DNA of 64,000 bases from Pontibacter sp. Tf4 (lineage in GTDB: Bacteria > Bacteroidota > Bacteroidia > Cytophagales > Hymenobacteraceae). Below are positions 26,202 to 35,323 of this stretch, piece by piece. The translations under genes and the position numbers were made by a program. Location: contig NZ_JACKZC010000006.1 in NCBI RefSeq assembly GCF_014212495.1, positions 124,001 through 188,000 of the forward strand, read 5' to 3'. Position 1 is the first letter of the stretch. The number at the start of each line of letters is the position of its first letter. The notes beneath the pieces were generated by a model, which saw only the letters and a list, made by a program, of their open reading frames with translations, did not search any database and had not been told where the DNA came from.

Positions 26202-26546
26202 AGTAATATAATTTTTTTGGTGTGTTGACTTACGCAGTTCGTGAAACCGGTGTTACGCGCATCTGGCCAGAAAAAACGGATACGGTTAAGAGAACAAAGC
26301 GCTGCCGCCAGTGCTTAAAGGCAGACAGGCTACTAACTCCACATACTGTGTTCTGGCTGCTTTTGTTTAATTACCAAACTATAGTTTGCCTATAGTTTAG
26401 CCGGCCCGAGAAATACCTGCAACTATAGTTTGGTGAGGAGATAAAGCAAAAAAGCCTTGCTACCAGATCCGGCTGGCAGCAAGGCTATAGTTTAGAGACA
26501 GGGAATAAGAACCGCTGGCGTAAAAAATACAACGCAAATGCCTGGT
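26202..26546. other. Intergenic stretch with several CTATAG motifs
   Basis: No gene is seen here. Besides the terminator at 26453-26486 it holds four CTATAG cores within about 100 bases (around 26382, 26395, 26424 and 26485), two of them in exact AACTATAGTT form. It should include the promoter of the acetyltransferase, but no clear TAnnTTTG box was found. Confidence 0.6.
26453..26486 (-). terminator. Terminator of the serine hydrolase gene
   Basis: Fourteen-base arms, AGCCTTGCTACCAG at 26453 and CTGGCAGCAAGGCT ending at 26486, with one mismatch, followed on the minus strand by TTTTTT. It lies 60 bases after the stop of the 26547 gene. Confidence 0.85.
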
Positions 26547-27794
26547 TTAGCCGCGTGGGTTGGCTGCAGCACCTGATTTTGTCTTTCTGCCTTCGGCTAC
26601 ATTTGCAGGAGCAGCCGGGTACAGAAACTTCTTCAACTCTTTCAGAAAACCGATGCTACCGTTGGGTACGTTGCTTAACACGATGATGGCGCTGTGGTCG
26701 GCGGGGTTGCGGAGCAGGTAGGTGGCGTAGCCATGCCACAGCCCTCCGTGGTACACGGCAGTATCGCCGCTCGCCAGTTCAACAATGCGCCAGCCAAAGC
26801 CATAATCTTCGTCTTTCCGTTTCTCTGTGCGCGAGCCTGTAAATGCTTCCTGCAGGGTTTCATGCTTCACCAGTTGTTGGGTATACAGCGCCTGGTCCCA
26901 TTTGTACAGATCTTCTACTGTAGAGTAAATGCCTTTATCGCCCAGCACTGTATCTAAATAATCGGGGGAGCGTTTGCGGCGGCCGCCGGTGTGCCCGGTT
27001 GCTATTTTGCCGGTAAGCGTTGCCAGGTTTTTGCTGTAGGTAAAGGTTTGCGTCATGTGCAGGGGCTTAAAAATGCGTTGCTGCAGAAACGTGGCAAACG
27101 GCATACCCGATACGCGGCTAACTATAGTTGCCAGCAGCATATAGCCTGTATTGCTATAGTCGAAGCGGGTATTGGGCGGGAAGTAGACGGGTGGCTGATG
27201 GGTAGCCATAAGCTGGAGCACATCGCGGTTGGTGATGGGCTTGCTGCGGTCGGGCCATAGTTCGTCGCTGAAATAGGTATAGTTGCCCAGCCCCGAGCGG
27301 TGGGTAAGCAACTGCCGTATCGTCACGCCTTTATAAGGAAACTCGGGGAGATACTGCTGCACACTGTCGTCGTACTGCAGTTTGCCCTGCTCCTGCAGCA
27401 TCATAATAGCCATGGCTGTAAACTGCTTGGATACTGAGGCCAGCTGAAAAGCAGTGCTGGTGGTCAGGGTATCTTTCTCCTTGAAATCGGTGTAGCCAAA
27501 AGCGCCTTTGTACAGCACCTTATCGTATTTGGTAACCAGTACGGTACCGTTAAAGCCGTTGCGCCGGTACAGTTTCCTGAACATAGAATCGAGCTGCAGA
27601 CTTAGCTCTCTGGCGCTGTCCGGAGTAAACCAGGCCGGTACCTGTACCTGCTGTTTTTCCAGCCTGCTTTCGTCTTTATTCGCTCCATGCTGCTCCTCCT
27701 TCCCAGCTTCCCGGCAGGAAGACATGAGGATGATACATAAACAAACTGCAGCCAGCGGCCCTCTGAAAAGGGAAAATATCCTGTAAAAAGCCAT
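26547..27794 (-). CDS. Serine hydrolase, class C beta-lactamase-like
   Basis: The start at 27794 (MAFYRIFSLF) gives a lipoprotein-like signal ending at MSSC; a longer frame from 27812 is possible. The roughly 415-residue protein has the penicillin-binding fold motifs: SVSK (nucleophile Ser, general base Lys), YSNTGY (Y-x-N) and HGGLWHGY (H-x-G, replacing K-T-G). These place it in the broad beta-lactamase/esterase/D-Ala-peptidase family; a resistance role should not be assumed. Single gene with its own terminator. Confidence 0.88.
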   Translation of the reverse strand: MAFYRIFSLFRGPLAAVCLCIILMSSCREAGKEEQHGANKDESRLEKQQVQVPAWFTPDSARELSLQLDSMFRKLYRRNGFNGTVLVTKYDKVLYKGAFGYTDFKEKDTLTTSTAFQLASVSKQFTAMAIMMLQEQGKLQYDDSVQQYLPEFPYKGVTIRQLLTHRSGLGNYTYFSDELWPDRSKPITNRDVLQLMATHQPPVYFPPNTRFDYSNTGYMLLATIVSRVSGMPFATFLQQRIFKPLHMTQTFTYSKNLATLTGKIATGHTGGRRKRSPDYLDTVLGDKGIYSTVEDLYKWDQALYTQQLVKHETLQEAFTGSRTEKRKDEDYGFGWRIVELASGDTAVYHGGLWHGYATYLLRNPADHSAIIVLSNVPNGSIGFLKELKKFLYPAAPANVAEGRKTKSGAAANPRG

Positions 27795-27943
27795 ACTTCT
27801 ATCCATCAACACATTTACGGATTTAAAGATAAGGCTTCCCGGGTTTATAGTTTCAGGTTGTTACAGACTTTTAGTAAAATTTTACCTGAGTCCGCTCTTA
27901 TGTGCAGAAAGCAGCCTTCGGGTTTCTGTATAGCTATAAAAAA

Positions 27944-27972
27944 AGCCTGCTCCCTTTTACAGGGAGCAGGCT
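27944..27972 (-). terminator. Terminator of the aldo/keto reductase gene
   Basis: Perfect arms AGCCTGCTCCCT (27944-27955) and AGGGAGCAGGCT (27961-27972) with a 5-base loop, followed on the minus strand by a run of T. Confidence 0.88.
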
Positions 27973-27999
27973 TATCTGACTTATAGTGAATGGTATAGT

Positions 28000-28956
28000 T
28001 TATAGTTCGTAAGCAGATGCCTTGTTGAGCTGCGCTATCGCTTCAGGACTTAGATTGAGCTCTACTGCCTCCCGGAACGCCTGTAGGTGATGACTTTTGG
28101 TTGCGCTGGCAATAGGAGCCGTTACTGCGGGCGACTGCACCAGCCAGGCCAGCGCCACGCCCGCCTGAGATACGCCATGCTCCTCGGCAAGGGCATCCAG
28201 CGCCGCTAATATGTTTTTACCACGCGCATCCAGGTACTTCTTCACACCGCCGCCGCGCACACTTTTACCCAGGTCTTCCTCGCTGCGGTATTTCCCGGAT
28301 AAAAAGCCGCTTGCCAGTGAGTAGTACGTAATCACACCCAGGTTTTCTGCCTTACAGATCGGCCCGATACCTTTTTCAAATTCTTCGCGGTCGTAGAGGT
28401 TGTACTCAGGCTGGAACACTTCGTAGCGTGGTAAACCCTGCTGTTTGCTGGCCTCCAACGACGCCTGCAGGCGCTCCGGCGATAAGTTAGATGCTCCGAT
28501 ATACCGCACCTTTCCGGCTTTTATCAACTGCTGGTAGGCTCCCAGTGTTTCCTCTACCGGAGTTTTATCATCATCCCAGTGGGTCAGGTACAGATCAATG
28601 GCATCCGTTTGTAGCCGTCTCAGCGAGTCATCAGCAGCCTGTAAAATATGCTTTGCCGAAATATCCTTGTGCCCCTGCCCCATGTCTGAGCCTACTTTTG
28701 TGATCACAGTAACTTTATCCTGGTTGCTGCGGGCTTTCATCCACTTCCCTATAATAGTCTCTGATTCGCCGCCCTGGTTGCCGGGTGCCCAGCGGGAGTA
28801 CGCGTTGGCCGTATCGATGGTGTTAAAACCCAGGTCCACAAACTCATCGAGTATGGCAAATGATTCTTTTTCGTTGAGCGTCCACCCGAACACGTTGCCA
28901 CCTAACACAATGGGCGCAGTATAAAGGTCTGTGTTCCCTAATTTTCTGTTCTGCAT
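28000..28956 (-). CDS. Aldo/keto reductase
   Basis: The start at 28956 (MQNRKLGNTD) matches the usual N-terminus of the family; the frame stays open 96 bases further but without sense. About 318 residues forming a TIM barrel, with catalytic residues in DTANAYSRW (Asp, Tyr), VITKVGS (Lys) and YLTHWDDD (His). The C-terminal PIASATKSHHLQAF segment binds the NADP(H) phosphate. It resembles the YajO/Tas-like group reducing aldehydes or ketones. Single gene with own terminator. It ends GAA CTA TAA, close to the recurring palindrome. Confidence 0.9.
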   Translation of the reverse strand: MQNRKLGNTDLYTAPIVLGGNVFGWTLNEKESFAILDEFVDLGFNTIDTANAYSRWAPGNQGGESETIIGKWMKARSNQDKVTVITKVGSDMGQGHKDISAKHILQAADDSLRRLQTDAIDLYLTHWDDDKTPVEETLGAYQQLIKAGKVRYIGASNLSPERLQASLEASKQQGLPRYEVFQPEYNLYDREEFEKGIGPICKAENLGVITYYSLASGFLSGKYRSEEDLGKSVRGGGVKKYLDARGKNILAALDALAEEHGVSQAGVALAWLVQSPAVTAPIASATKSHHLQAFREAVELNLSPEAIAQLNKASAYEL

Positions 28957-29280
28957 AGTTCTCTTGATTATCTGATTTGTTACCGGCGCTTTGCCACTAC
29001 AGCCGTTGTGTAGCGCTGCGCTGCAGCCGGTATGGTTTATAACTATAGGCACTATGGTATTGTTTTGCTGAAAACTATAGTTTGTGGCCTGATCATATTC
29101 TTGTAGTTAATAAGTGGTGCTCAGAAATAAAGAACCGCACCAGCTCACGCAGAACTGATGCGGCGTAAGAGAACTATAGTTGATGCTCTTGCTATAGTTT
29201 ATCAATAACTCTACTCTGCTGCTACTTGTCAACTATCTGACAAATACCTTTAAGCAGCAAAAGCAGATCCGGTGCGGCAC
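28957..29280. other. Intergenic stretch between aldo/keto reductase and FtsX-type permease
   Basis: No gene seen. It holds four CTATAG cores (about 29043, 29076, 29174 and 29192). An open frame extending the aldo/keto reductase upstream to 29052 is judged non-coding. No convincing promoter box or terminator stands out. Confidence 0.5.
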
Positions 29281-31707
29281 TTAATCGAAGCGGAGGTTGG
29301 TTACCGGGTTGGCGCGCGCCGCTTTTAAGGCCTGGAAACTGATGGTAACAAAAGCAACCAATGCCGCTACCACCCCCGCAGCTATAAACACCCACCAGCT
29401 CAGCTCAATGCGGTAAGCAAAATCATTCAGCCAGGAGCGCATGGCATACCACGCCAACGGGAAAGCGATCAGGGTGGAAACGATGACCAGCAGCAAAAAC
29501 TCTTTGGATAACAGGGCAACTATCGTGTGGTTCTCGGCACCCAGCACTTTGCGTATGCCTATCTCCTTTTTACGGCGCTCGGCGGCATAGGCGGCAAGGC
29601 CAAACAGCCCCAGGCAGGCAACAAAAATGGCAAGTCCGGTAAATATCCAGAGCAGCGTTTTCAGCTTGTCTTCTGCTTTATACATTTTCACGAAGTTGTC
29701 ATCCATAAAAATGTACTCCAGCGGGTAATCCGGCGAGAATTTAGCCCACACCTCTTTTACCTGGGCAAGTGTATTGGCCATATCGGTGCCATCTACTTTT
29801 ACGGCCACTTTCCAGTACGCCCCCGGGAAGATCTGCAGCACGGTCGGCTCTACTTTGTCGTAAAGGCTTTTGAAATGGAAATCCCTCACCACACCGATTA
29901 TCTTTCCTTCTTTCAGCGAATCGGGGTTGGAATCGTTCCACACCTGCCACATAAGCGGTTTACCCAGGGCATTTTCAGGAGTACCGTAGCCCAGTTCCTT
30001 CACAGCAGTTTCGTTGATCATAAAAGCGTGGTCGGCATCGGTTTTATAGTCTTTTGAGAAGCCACGTCCTGCCACCAGTTTTACATTCAGGGTATTCAGG
30101 TAATCGAAATCCACCATCAGCTGCGTTACGCCATGGTGCACCCGTTCCCCATCTTTCGGCACAATAATACCATCGCCGGCCGTGGCATCTCCCGGAAAAC
30201 CATACCCGATAGACACATTTTTTACTCCCGGTACCTTGCCTAACTCCTGCTTAAAGGTCTCGTAGTTGGCAAACATGTTATCGCCACGCATCTGGAAGAA
30301 CAGGATCTGTTCTTTGTTAAAGCCCAGGTCCTTGTTGTGCAGGTAACTTACCTGTTTGTAAACGATGGTGGCACAGATGATCAGGAAAACTGACAGGGCA
30401 AACTGCACTACAATAAGCACATGCCGCAGCCACTGTATCCGCCCCACCCTGCTTTGCACTACCACAGCGCTTTTCAGCACTTTTACCGGCTTAAAGCCCG
30501 ACAGCACCAGCGCCGGATATAAGCCTGCCAGTATGCCTACTACTATAGTTAAGCCAATGAGCAATAGCACCAAAGCCGGGTTTGTAAAGATGTTAAACTG
30601 CATTTCCTTGCCGGTAAAGGCATTCAGGGAAGGCAACAGCAGCGACGTGAGCGCCGCCGCAAACACCACACTGATCAGGGTAAGAACTACTGTTTCGCCT
30701 AAGAACTGCACTGTAAGCTGTGCGCGGCTTGCCCCTATTGCCTTGCGAACGCCTACTTCTTTGGCCCGCTGCATGGATTTGGCTGTGGCCAGGTTCACGA
30801 AGTTAAAGCAGGCAATGAGCAGAATAAACACCGCAATAATACTGAGCGCCCGCACATAGGTAATATTCCCCCTGATGGACTGATCGTACTTAAAAGCTGC
30901 CGAGTGCAGGTATACATCACTTAAGGGCTGAAAAACCGGGTTATAGTTGAAGGGCTTGTTCGAATCCGGATCTGTCTGTTTGCCGGCAACGGCCTTAAAC
31001 TTTTTCTGCACAAAGGCCGCATCTGCTCCTTCCTTCAGCTTTACATAAGTATAGAATTGCTGCCAGGTCCAGCGCTTCATGCGTTCCGGGGGGAGTTCGG
31101 CACCATCCATCGGTATCACAAAGTTTATGGGCAGATGGAATTTGTTACTACTGTCGAAAACACCTCTAACAATGTATACCAGCTTATTTACGGTTACTTT
31201 TTTTCCCACAGGATCTACATCGCCAAACACGCGCTGCGCAAATTTATCGGAGACAACTATAGACGAAGGATCATCCAACGCCTTTTCGGGAGAGCCATAC
31301 TTAAACGGCAGCTGAAATACTTTAAAGAAGTTAGGATCGGCATAAGCACGGCCATTTTCATATAATACTTTATCACCGGCTTCCACCAGGTTATTCGCTT
31401 CGAACTGCAGCATGAGTATGCGCACTGCCTCTTCTACTTCCGGAAAGTTCTGCTTCAGGGTGGTGGCATACATTGGTGGCACAGGCGCTATCTCTCCGGC
31501 AGCTTCCTCGGCACGCTGGTCGTTATAGATGCGGTACACCCTGTCGCCATCGGGCAGAAATTTATCGTACTGTAATTCGTCGTACACAAACAACCCGATA
31601 AGCAGACAGGCGGTAAGGCCAAGGGCAAGGCCGGCAATGTTGATGAATGTGAAACCCTTGTGCCGGAACAGGTTTCGATAGGCGGTGGTAAAGTAATTTC
31701 TCAGCAT
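29281..31707 (-). CDS. FtsX-like ABC transporter permease (MacB/ADOP type)
   Basis: An 808-residue membrane protein with two repeats of one N-terminal transmembrane helix, a large periplasmic MacB-like domain and FtsX-type bundles of helices: first unit about 1-400 (RNLFRHKGFTFINIAGLALGL and AKSMQRAKEVGVRKAIGASR), second unit about 430-808 (AERRKKEIGIRKVLGAENHTI). This is the form in which two FtsX units are fused in one chain. The ATPase is not in the window. The divergent NtrC-type pair, with a palindrome between, is likely its regulator, as seen for other Bacteroidota permeases of this type (inference). Confidence 0.88.
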   Translation of the reverse strand: MLRNYFTTAYRNLFRHKGFTFINIAGLALGLTACLLIGLFVYDELQYDKFLPDGDRVYRIYNDQRAEEAAGEIAPVPPMYATTLKQNFPEVEEAVRILMLQFEANNLVEAGDKVLYENGRAYADPNFFKVFQLPFKYGSPEKALDDPSSIVVSDKFAQRVFGDVDPVGKKVTVNKLVYIVRGVFDSSNKFHLPINFVIPMDGAELPPERMKRWTWQQFYTYVKLKEGADAAFVQKKFKAVAGKQTDPDSNKPFNYNPVFQPLSDVYLHSAAFKYDQSIRGNITYVRALSIIAVFILLIACFNFVNLATAKSMQRAKEVGVRKAIGASRAQLTVQFLGETVVLTLISVVFAAALTSLLLPSLNAFTGKEMQFNIFTNPALVLLLIGLTIVVGILAGLYPALVLSGFKPVKVLKSAVVVQSRVGRIQWLRHVLIVVQFALSVFLIICATIVYKQVSYLHNKDLGFNKEQILFFQMRGDNMFANYETFKQELGKVPGVKNVSIGYGFPGDATAGDGIIVPKDGERVHHGVTQLMVDFDYLNTLNVKLVAGRGFSKDYKTDADHAFMINETAVKELGYGTPENALGKPLMWQVWNDSNPDSLKEGKIIGVVRDFHFKSLYDKVEPTVLQIFPGAYWKVAVKVDGTDMANTLAQVKEVWAKFSPDYPLEYIFMDDNFVKMYKAEDKLKTLLWIFTGLAIFVACLGLFGLAAYAAERRKKEIGIRKVLGAENHTIVALLSKEFLLLVIVSTLIAFPLAWYAMRSWLNDFAYRIELSWWVFIAAGVVAALVAFVTISFQALKAARANPVTNLRFD

Positions 31708-31840
31708 AGTTTTAAGGCTAACATAGGTAAGATCAACTCAACAGCAGACTCACATACCTGATGCCAGAATTAAATATTACTGTAAATCAATAAGTTACAA
31801 ACAAACCTATAGTTCGGGCGTGCAAAACCGTGCGGCAGGC

Positions 31841-31854
31841 GTGCGAATTCGCAC
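31841..31854. promoter_or_regulatory. Perfect 14-bp palindrome, candidate operator of the NtrC-type regulator
   Basis: GTGCGAATTCGCAC lies midway between the divergent permease and response regulator genes. Two further GTGC half-sites (at about 31820 and 31830) are spaced 10-11 bases apart on its left. The setting, about 135 bases upstream of the permease start, suits an enhancer-type site. Confidence 0.5.
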
Positions 31855-31951
31855 ACTGGCTTGCTGCCAACTATAGCTAAAGGAGCTCAGATTCAGGGGT
31901 TTGTATTAGTGGCATAATTATAGTTTATTTAGCTGCCATAGCAGTATCCTT

Positions 31952-33310
31952 ATGCAGTTATCCAAAGCATCCATACTTATAGTTGACGACGACACCGATG
32001 TGCTGACCGCCGTGCGCCTGTTGCTGAAGCCCCAGGTAAAGGAGATCATTACCGAGAAAAATCCGGAGCAGATACAGTCGTTGCTCAGCAACTATAGCTT
32101 TGATGTGGTGTTGCTGGACATGAACTTTAAGAGCGCTTTAAATACCGGAAACGAAGGCTTGTTCTGGCTGAAGAAAATAAAGTCGCTGCGCCCGGATACT
32201 TCGGTTATCATGATCACCGCGTATGGCGACATTGACCTGGCCATACGCTCCCTGAAAGAAGGGGCACACGATTTTGTAGTAAAGCCCTGGCATAACGAAC
32301 GGCTGCTGCAAACTATAACCGATGCTTTACAAACGGCTGGCGCTACTAAAAAAGGCGCAGCCCGAACTATAGCCCAATCCAACGCAGGCCCCGAACTGTT
32401 AGGCGAATCGGAAGCGATGCAGGATATTCTGCTCAAGATCCGGAAAGTAGCCCCGACGGACGCCAACATTTTGATTTTAGGAGAGAACGGCACCGGAAAA
32501 GAGCTCATTGCCAAAGCCATTCACCAGCAATCTGCCCGCAAGGACAAGCCATTTGTAAAAGTGGATGTAGGTGCCCTGACGGAATCGTTGTTCGAGAGCG
32601 AGTTGTTTGGCCATAAAAAAGGTGCTTTTACCGATGCTCGCGAAGACCGCTCCGGCCGTTTTGAAGCGGCTCATGGCGGGACCATTTTCCTGGACGAGAT
32701 CGGGAACATATCGCTGCACCAACAGGCCAAATTGCTGAGCGTGCTGCAAAACCGGCAGGTAATTCCGCTTGGCGCCAACACACCCGTTGATATTGATGTG
32801 CGCTTGCTGTGCGCCACCAACGTACCGCTTGCTGAGCTGGCCAACGAAAACAGGTTCCGGAAAGACCTGGTTTATCGCATTAATACCGTAGAGATTACCG
32901 TGCCGCCACTTCGCAAGCGTGGCAATGATATCCTGTTGCTGGCTACCCATTTTATGCAGGTGTATGCGGCCAAGTACATGCGCCCGGTACCGGAGCTCTC
33001 CAAAGCTGCCACCGAAAAGCTACTACACTACCACTACCCGGGCAATGTGCGCGAATTGCAGTATGCCATGGAGCGGGCCGTAATTATGGCCGATGCACCC
33101 GTTCTGGAAGCGCAGGACATCCTGTTCTCACCTATCGAAAGTGCGCCTATAGTTGAGCCGGCCGTGCAGGAAACCAACCTGGGCGAACTGGAAAAAGCAA
33201 CTATAAACCGCGTGCTCGAAAAGCACAACGGTAACCTGACCAAAGCCGCAAAAGAGCTTGGCATTACCCGCACCGCCTTATACCGTAGGTTAGGGAAATA
33301 TGATATTTAA
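31952..33310 (+). CDS. NtrC-family sigma-54-type response regulator
   Basis: A 452-residue protein: receiver (about 1-125, acceptor Asp in VVLLDMNF, Lys in FVVKPW), AAA+ domain (about 150-380; Walker A GENGTGKE, Walker B TIFLDEIG, arginine finger region RFRKDLVYRI) and a C-terminal Fis-type helix-turn-helix (LTKAAKELGITRTALYRRL). The loop that touches sigma-54 reads GAFTDA and not GAFTGA; this variant is known in the family but may alter the contact. The gene overlaps the kinase gene by 11 bases. Confidence 0.92.
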   Translation: MQLSKASILIVDDDTDVLTAVRLLLKPQVKEIITEKNPEQIQSLLSNYSFDVVLLDMNFKSALNTGNEGLFWLKKIKSLRPDTSVIMITAYGDIDLAIRSLKEGAHDFVVKPWHNERLLQTITDALQTAGATKKGAARTIAQSNAGPELLGESEAMQDILLKIRKVAPTDANILILGENGTGKELIAKAIHQQSARKDKPFVKVDVGALTESLFESELFGHKKGAFTDAREDRSGRFEAAHGGTIFLDEIGNISLHQQAKLLSVLQNRQVIPLGANTPVDIDVRLLCATNVPLAELANENRFRKDLVYRINTVEITVPPLRKRGNDILLLATHFMQVYAAKYMRPVPELSKAATEKLLHYHYPGNVRELQYAMERAVIMADAPVLEAQDILFSPIESAPIVEPAVQETNLGELEKATINRVLEKHNGNLTKAAKELGITRTALYRRLGKYDI

Positions 33311-34652
33311 AACCTTTGAAGCCCGCCTGACCTTCCGGGTACTGCTGTTGCTGGTATCGCTGAGCTTACCGGCTATAGTTGTGGTGAATGGTATGGCAGA
33401 AGTGCTGGTGTTTCTGGTGCCGGTAGTGATTTACCAGGTATACGAGCTGATACAGTTTGTAAAAAAAGCGCAGCAGGAGTTCGACCAGTTTGTAGAGTCA
33501 GTGCATTACCGCGATTTTTCCAGGCATTTTAACGAGCAACAAGCCCCCGTGGAGCTGGAAGTGTTGCGCAAAGGCTTTAACGAGATCAACTCTACGTTTA
33601 AAGCGCTCACCCAGGAAAAGGAATCGCAGTTCCAGAACCTGCAGCAGGTAATAGCCCTGGTAAACACCGGCATCCTGACCTATGAACTGGAAACCGGGCA
33701 GGTAGTATTGCTGAACGAGTCGCTGAAAAAGCTGCTGCATTTGCCGCACCTATCTACGGTGCACGCACTGGCCAACCGCGACGAAGCACTATACCAGGAA
33801 GTACTTAAACTACAACCCGGCCACACCCGCATCACCACCGCCCATACCACCTACTTAGAGAAAACTTCTTTTAAAGTACTGTTATCGGCAACTGCTTTCC
33901 AGAACGCTGGCCGCATGTACAAATTAGTGGCCTTCCAGAATGTGAACGAAGCCCTGGACGAGACCGAATCGCAGGCCTGGCAAAAGCTGCTGAACGTAAT
34001 GACGCACGAGATCATGAACTCGGTGGCTCCCATTTCGTCGTTAGCTGACACCTTGAAAAACCGCCTGCACCAGACAACTATAGACGAGCTTACCCAGGAC
34101 GATGTGGATGATCTGGAAGTGGGTGTGGAAACGATAAAACGCCGGAGCCAGGGTTTGCTACGCTTCGCCGAGACTTACCGCAACCTGAGCAAGATCACTA
34201 CGCTTAACCAGGAGACCGTATATGTGCAGGACCTTTTCCATAACCTGCAGCGCCTGATGCAGCCTACGTTTGACCAGAAAAACATACAGCTCCGCATCCA
34301 GCTCAAAAATCCTCAGATCTCCCTCAAAGCCGACCCCAACTTACTGGAACAGGTGTTGATTAACCTGCTGGTAAATGCCATAGAAGCTGTAAAGGAGAAC
34401 CCGGCTGCTGAGATCGTCCTTTCTGCGTTTACCGATGCCGAAGACAAAACCGTGATCAAGGTGTCGGATAACGGAACCGGTATGTCCCGGGAAGTGCAGG
34501 AGAAGATCTTTATCCCGTTTTTCAGTACCAAAAAGAACGGCACCGGCATTGGCCTGAGCTTGTGCAAACAGATTATACTGCTCCACCGCGGGTCTATCCA
34601 GGTGCAGTCTGAGGAAGGTGCGGGAACGTCTTTTGCTTTGCGGTTTAGTTAG
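33300..34652 (+). CDS. Membrane-bound sensor histidine kinase
   Basis: A 450-residue kinase with two transmembrane segments near the N-terminus (about 10-60), a PAS-like region (about 110-220), the H-box MTHEIMNSVAPI, N-box EQVLINLLVNAIEAV, and G-boxes DNGTGM and GTGIGLSL. The dimerisation domain resembles the NtrB/NtrY group that pairs with NtrC-type regulators, in agreement with the overlapping upstream gene. The input signal is unknown; the divergent FtsX-type permease suggests envelope or efflux control. Confidence 0.9.
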   Translation: MIFKTFEARLTFRVLLLLVSLSLPAIVVVNGMAEVLVFLVPVVIYQVYELIQFVKKAQQEFDQFVESVHYRDFSRHFNEQQAPVELEVLRKGFNEINSTFKALTQEKESQFQNLQQVIALVNTGILTYELETGQVVLLNESLKKLLHLPHLSTVHALANRDEALYQEVLKLQPGHTRITTAHTTYLEKTSFKVLLSATAFQNAGRMYKLVAFQNVNEALDETESQAWQKLLNVMTHEIMNSVAPISSLADTLKNRLHQTTIDELTQDDVDDLEVGVETIKRRSQGLLRFAETYRNLSKITTLNQETVYVQDLFHNLQRLMQPTFDQKNIQLRIQLKNPQISLKADPNLLEQVLINLLVNAIEAVKENPAAEIVLSAFTDAEDKTVIKVSDNGTGMSREVQEKIFIPFFSTKKNGTGIGLSLCKQIILLHRGSIQVQSEEGAGTSFALRFS

Positions 34653-34742
34653 AGCTATAGTTTAGCAATACTATAATTGAGTTAACCCAACACTGTCCCC
34701 CTCTGAGGGGGGAGTTTCTTTCTGCTGAATTCTGCTTTTAGC

Positions 34743-34863
34743 GCCCTCGCTCGCGTCCCGCGAGTGTGAGTTACCTGCGGACTCTGGCCGCTTTAACCTG
34801 TGCCTAAGGTACAAGTGGCGAGACACCACTAAATAACGCACACTCGTGGGAAGCGAGCGAAGG
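34743..34863. repeat. MITE-like three-stem element, copy 1
   Basis: Imperfect inverted repeat: left arm from 34743 (GCCCTCGCTCGCGTCCCG...), right arm ending about 34863, with about five mismatches over 30 bases. It encloses a CTCTGGCCG segment and a GTGGCGAGACACCACTAAATA segment that are also found, in the same order, in copy 2 at 53285-53432. A separate C/G-rich hairpin (CCCCCTCTGAGGGGGG, about 34697) lies just upstream. Confidence 0.7.
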
Positions 34864-35323
34864 AAGAGAAGGCAAAGGCACATCTTTTTGCCTGCAGTTC
34901 GGGTAAATCAACCTCTTACAACTGTTCAAACCTGTCAGTCAGCTGGTTATAGTTCATCTTCAGATTTACAGTGTTCATCCCCTTAAAGGTAGTGCTGGTA
35001 TAAATTAACATTCAGATAATACAACCGGCTTAGGCAAGTATAAAATAATCCGTACTTTTGCGCCCGCTTTCGGAAATAAGAAACTATAGCCGGAACACCC
35101 GACCTGAAATCTACACTATAAAACCATGAAAAAAGGAATGACAACTATACCGGCATATCGCCACCCGCTACAACTATAGGCAATCCCTCTGCCCTGCTGC
35201 TTCGGCAATATCTATAAAAACTTACAGGAATTATATAAAAGCTACCCCAACAGGTTAGCCTAATTTTGCGCTGTGTTTCAGAAACACATTTGCACGCATA
35301 TACCTACATTCTACAATAAAACT
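34864..35323. other. Long leader/intergenic region before the TonB receptor
   Basis: About 460 bases without a convincing gene. It holds two candidate promoter boxes (see 35055-35062) and two CTATAG cores. A frame of 17 codons (35126-35179, starting MKKGMTTIP and ending CTA TAG) could be a leader peptide but has no support beyond its start and stop. Confidence 0.5.
35055..35062 (+). promoter_or_regulatory. Candidate promoter box for the TonB receptor operon
   Basis: TACTTTTG fits TAnnTTTG. A second match, TAATTTTG at 35261-35268, lies 56 bases before the start codon. Neither has a clear TTG at -33, so which one is used is open. Confidence 0.45.

Noticed and set aside
31821..31837. A sigma-54 (-24/-12) promoter on the minus strand before the FtsX permease (CCGCACGGTTTTGCA)
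   Set aside because: The spacing between the two elements is one base short of the consensus and the GG of the -24 element is missing; not strong enough to annotate.
35126..35179. A 17-residue ORF before the TonB receptor
   Set aside because: No repeated regulatory codons, no hydrophobic segment and no sign of selection; it is noted only within the intergenic entry.
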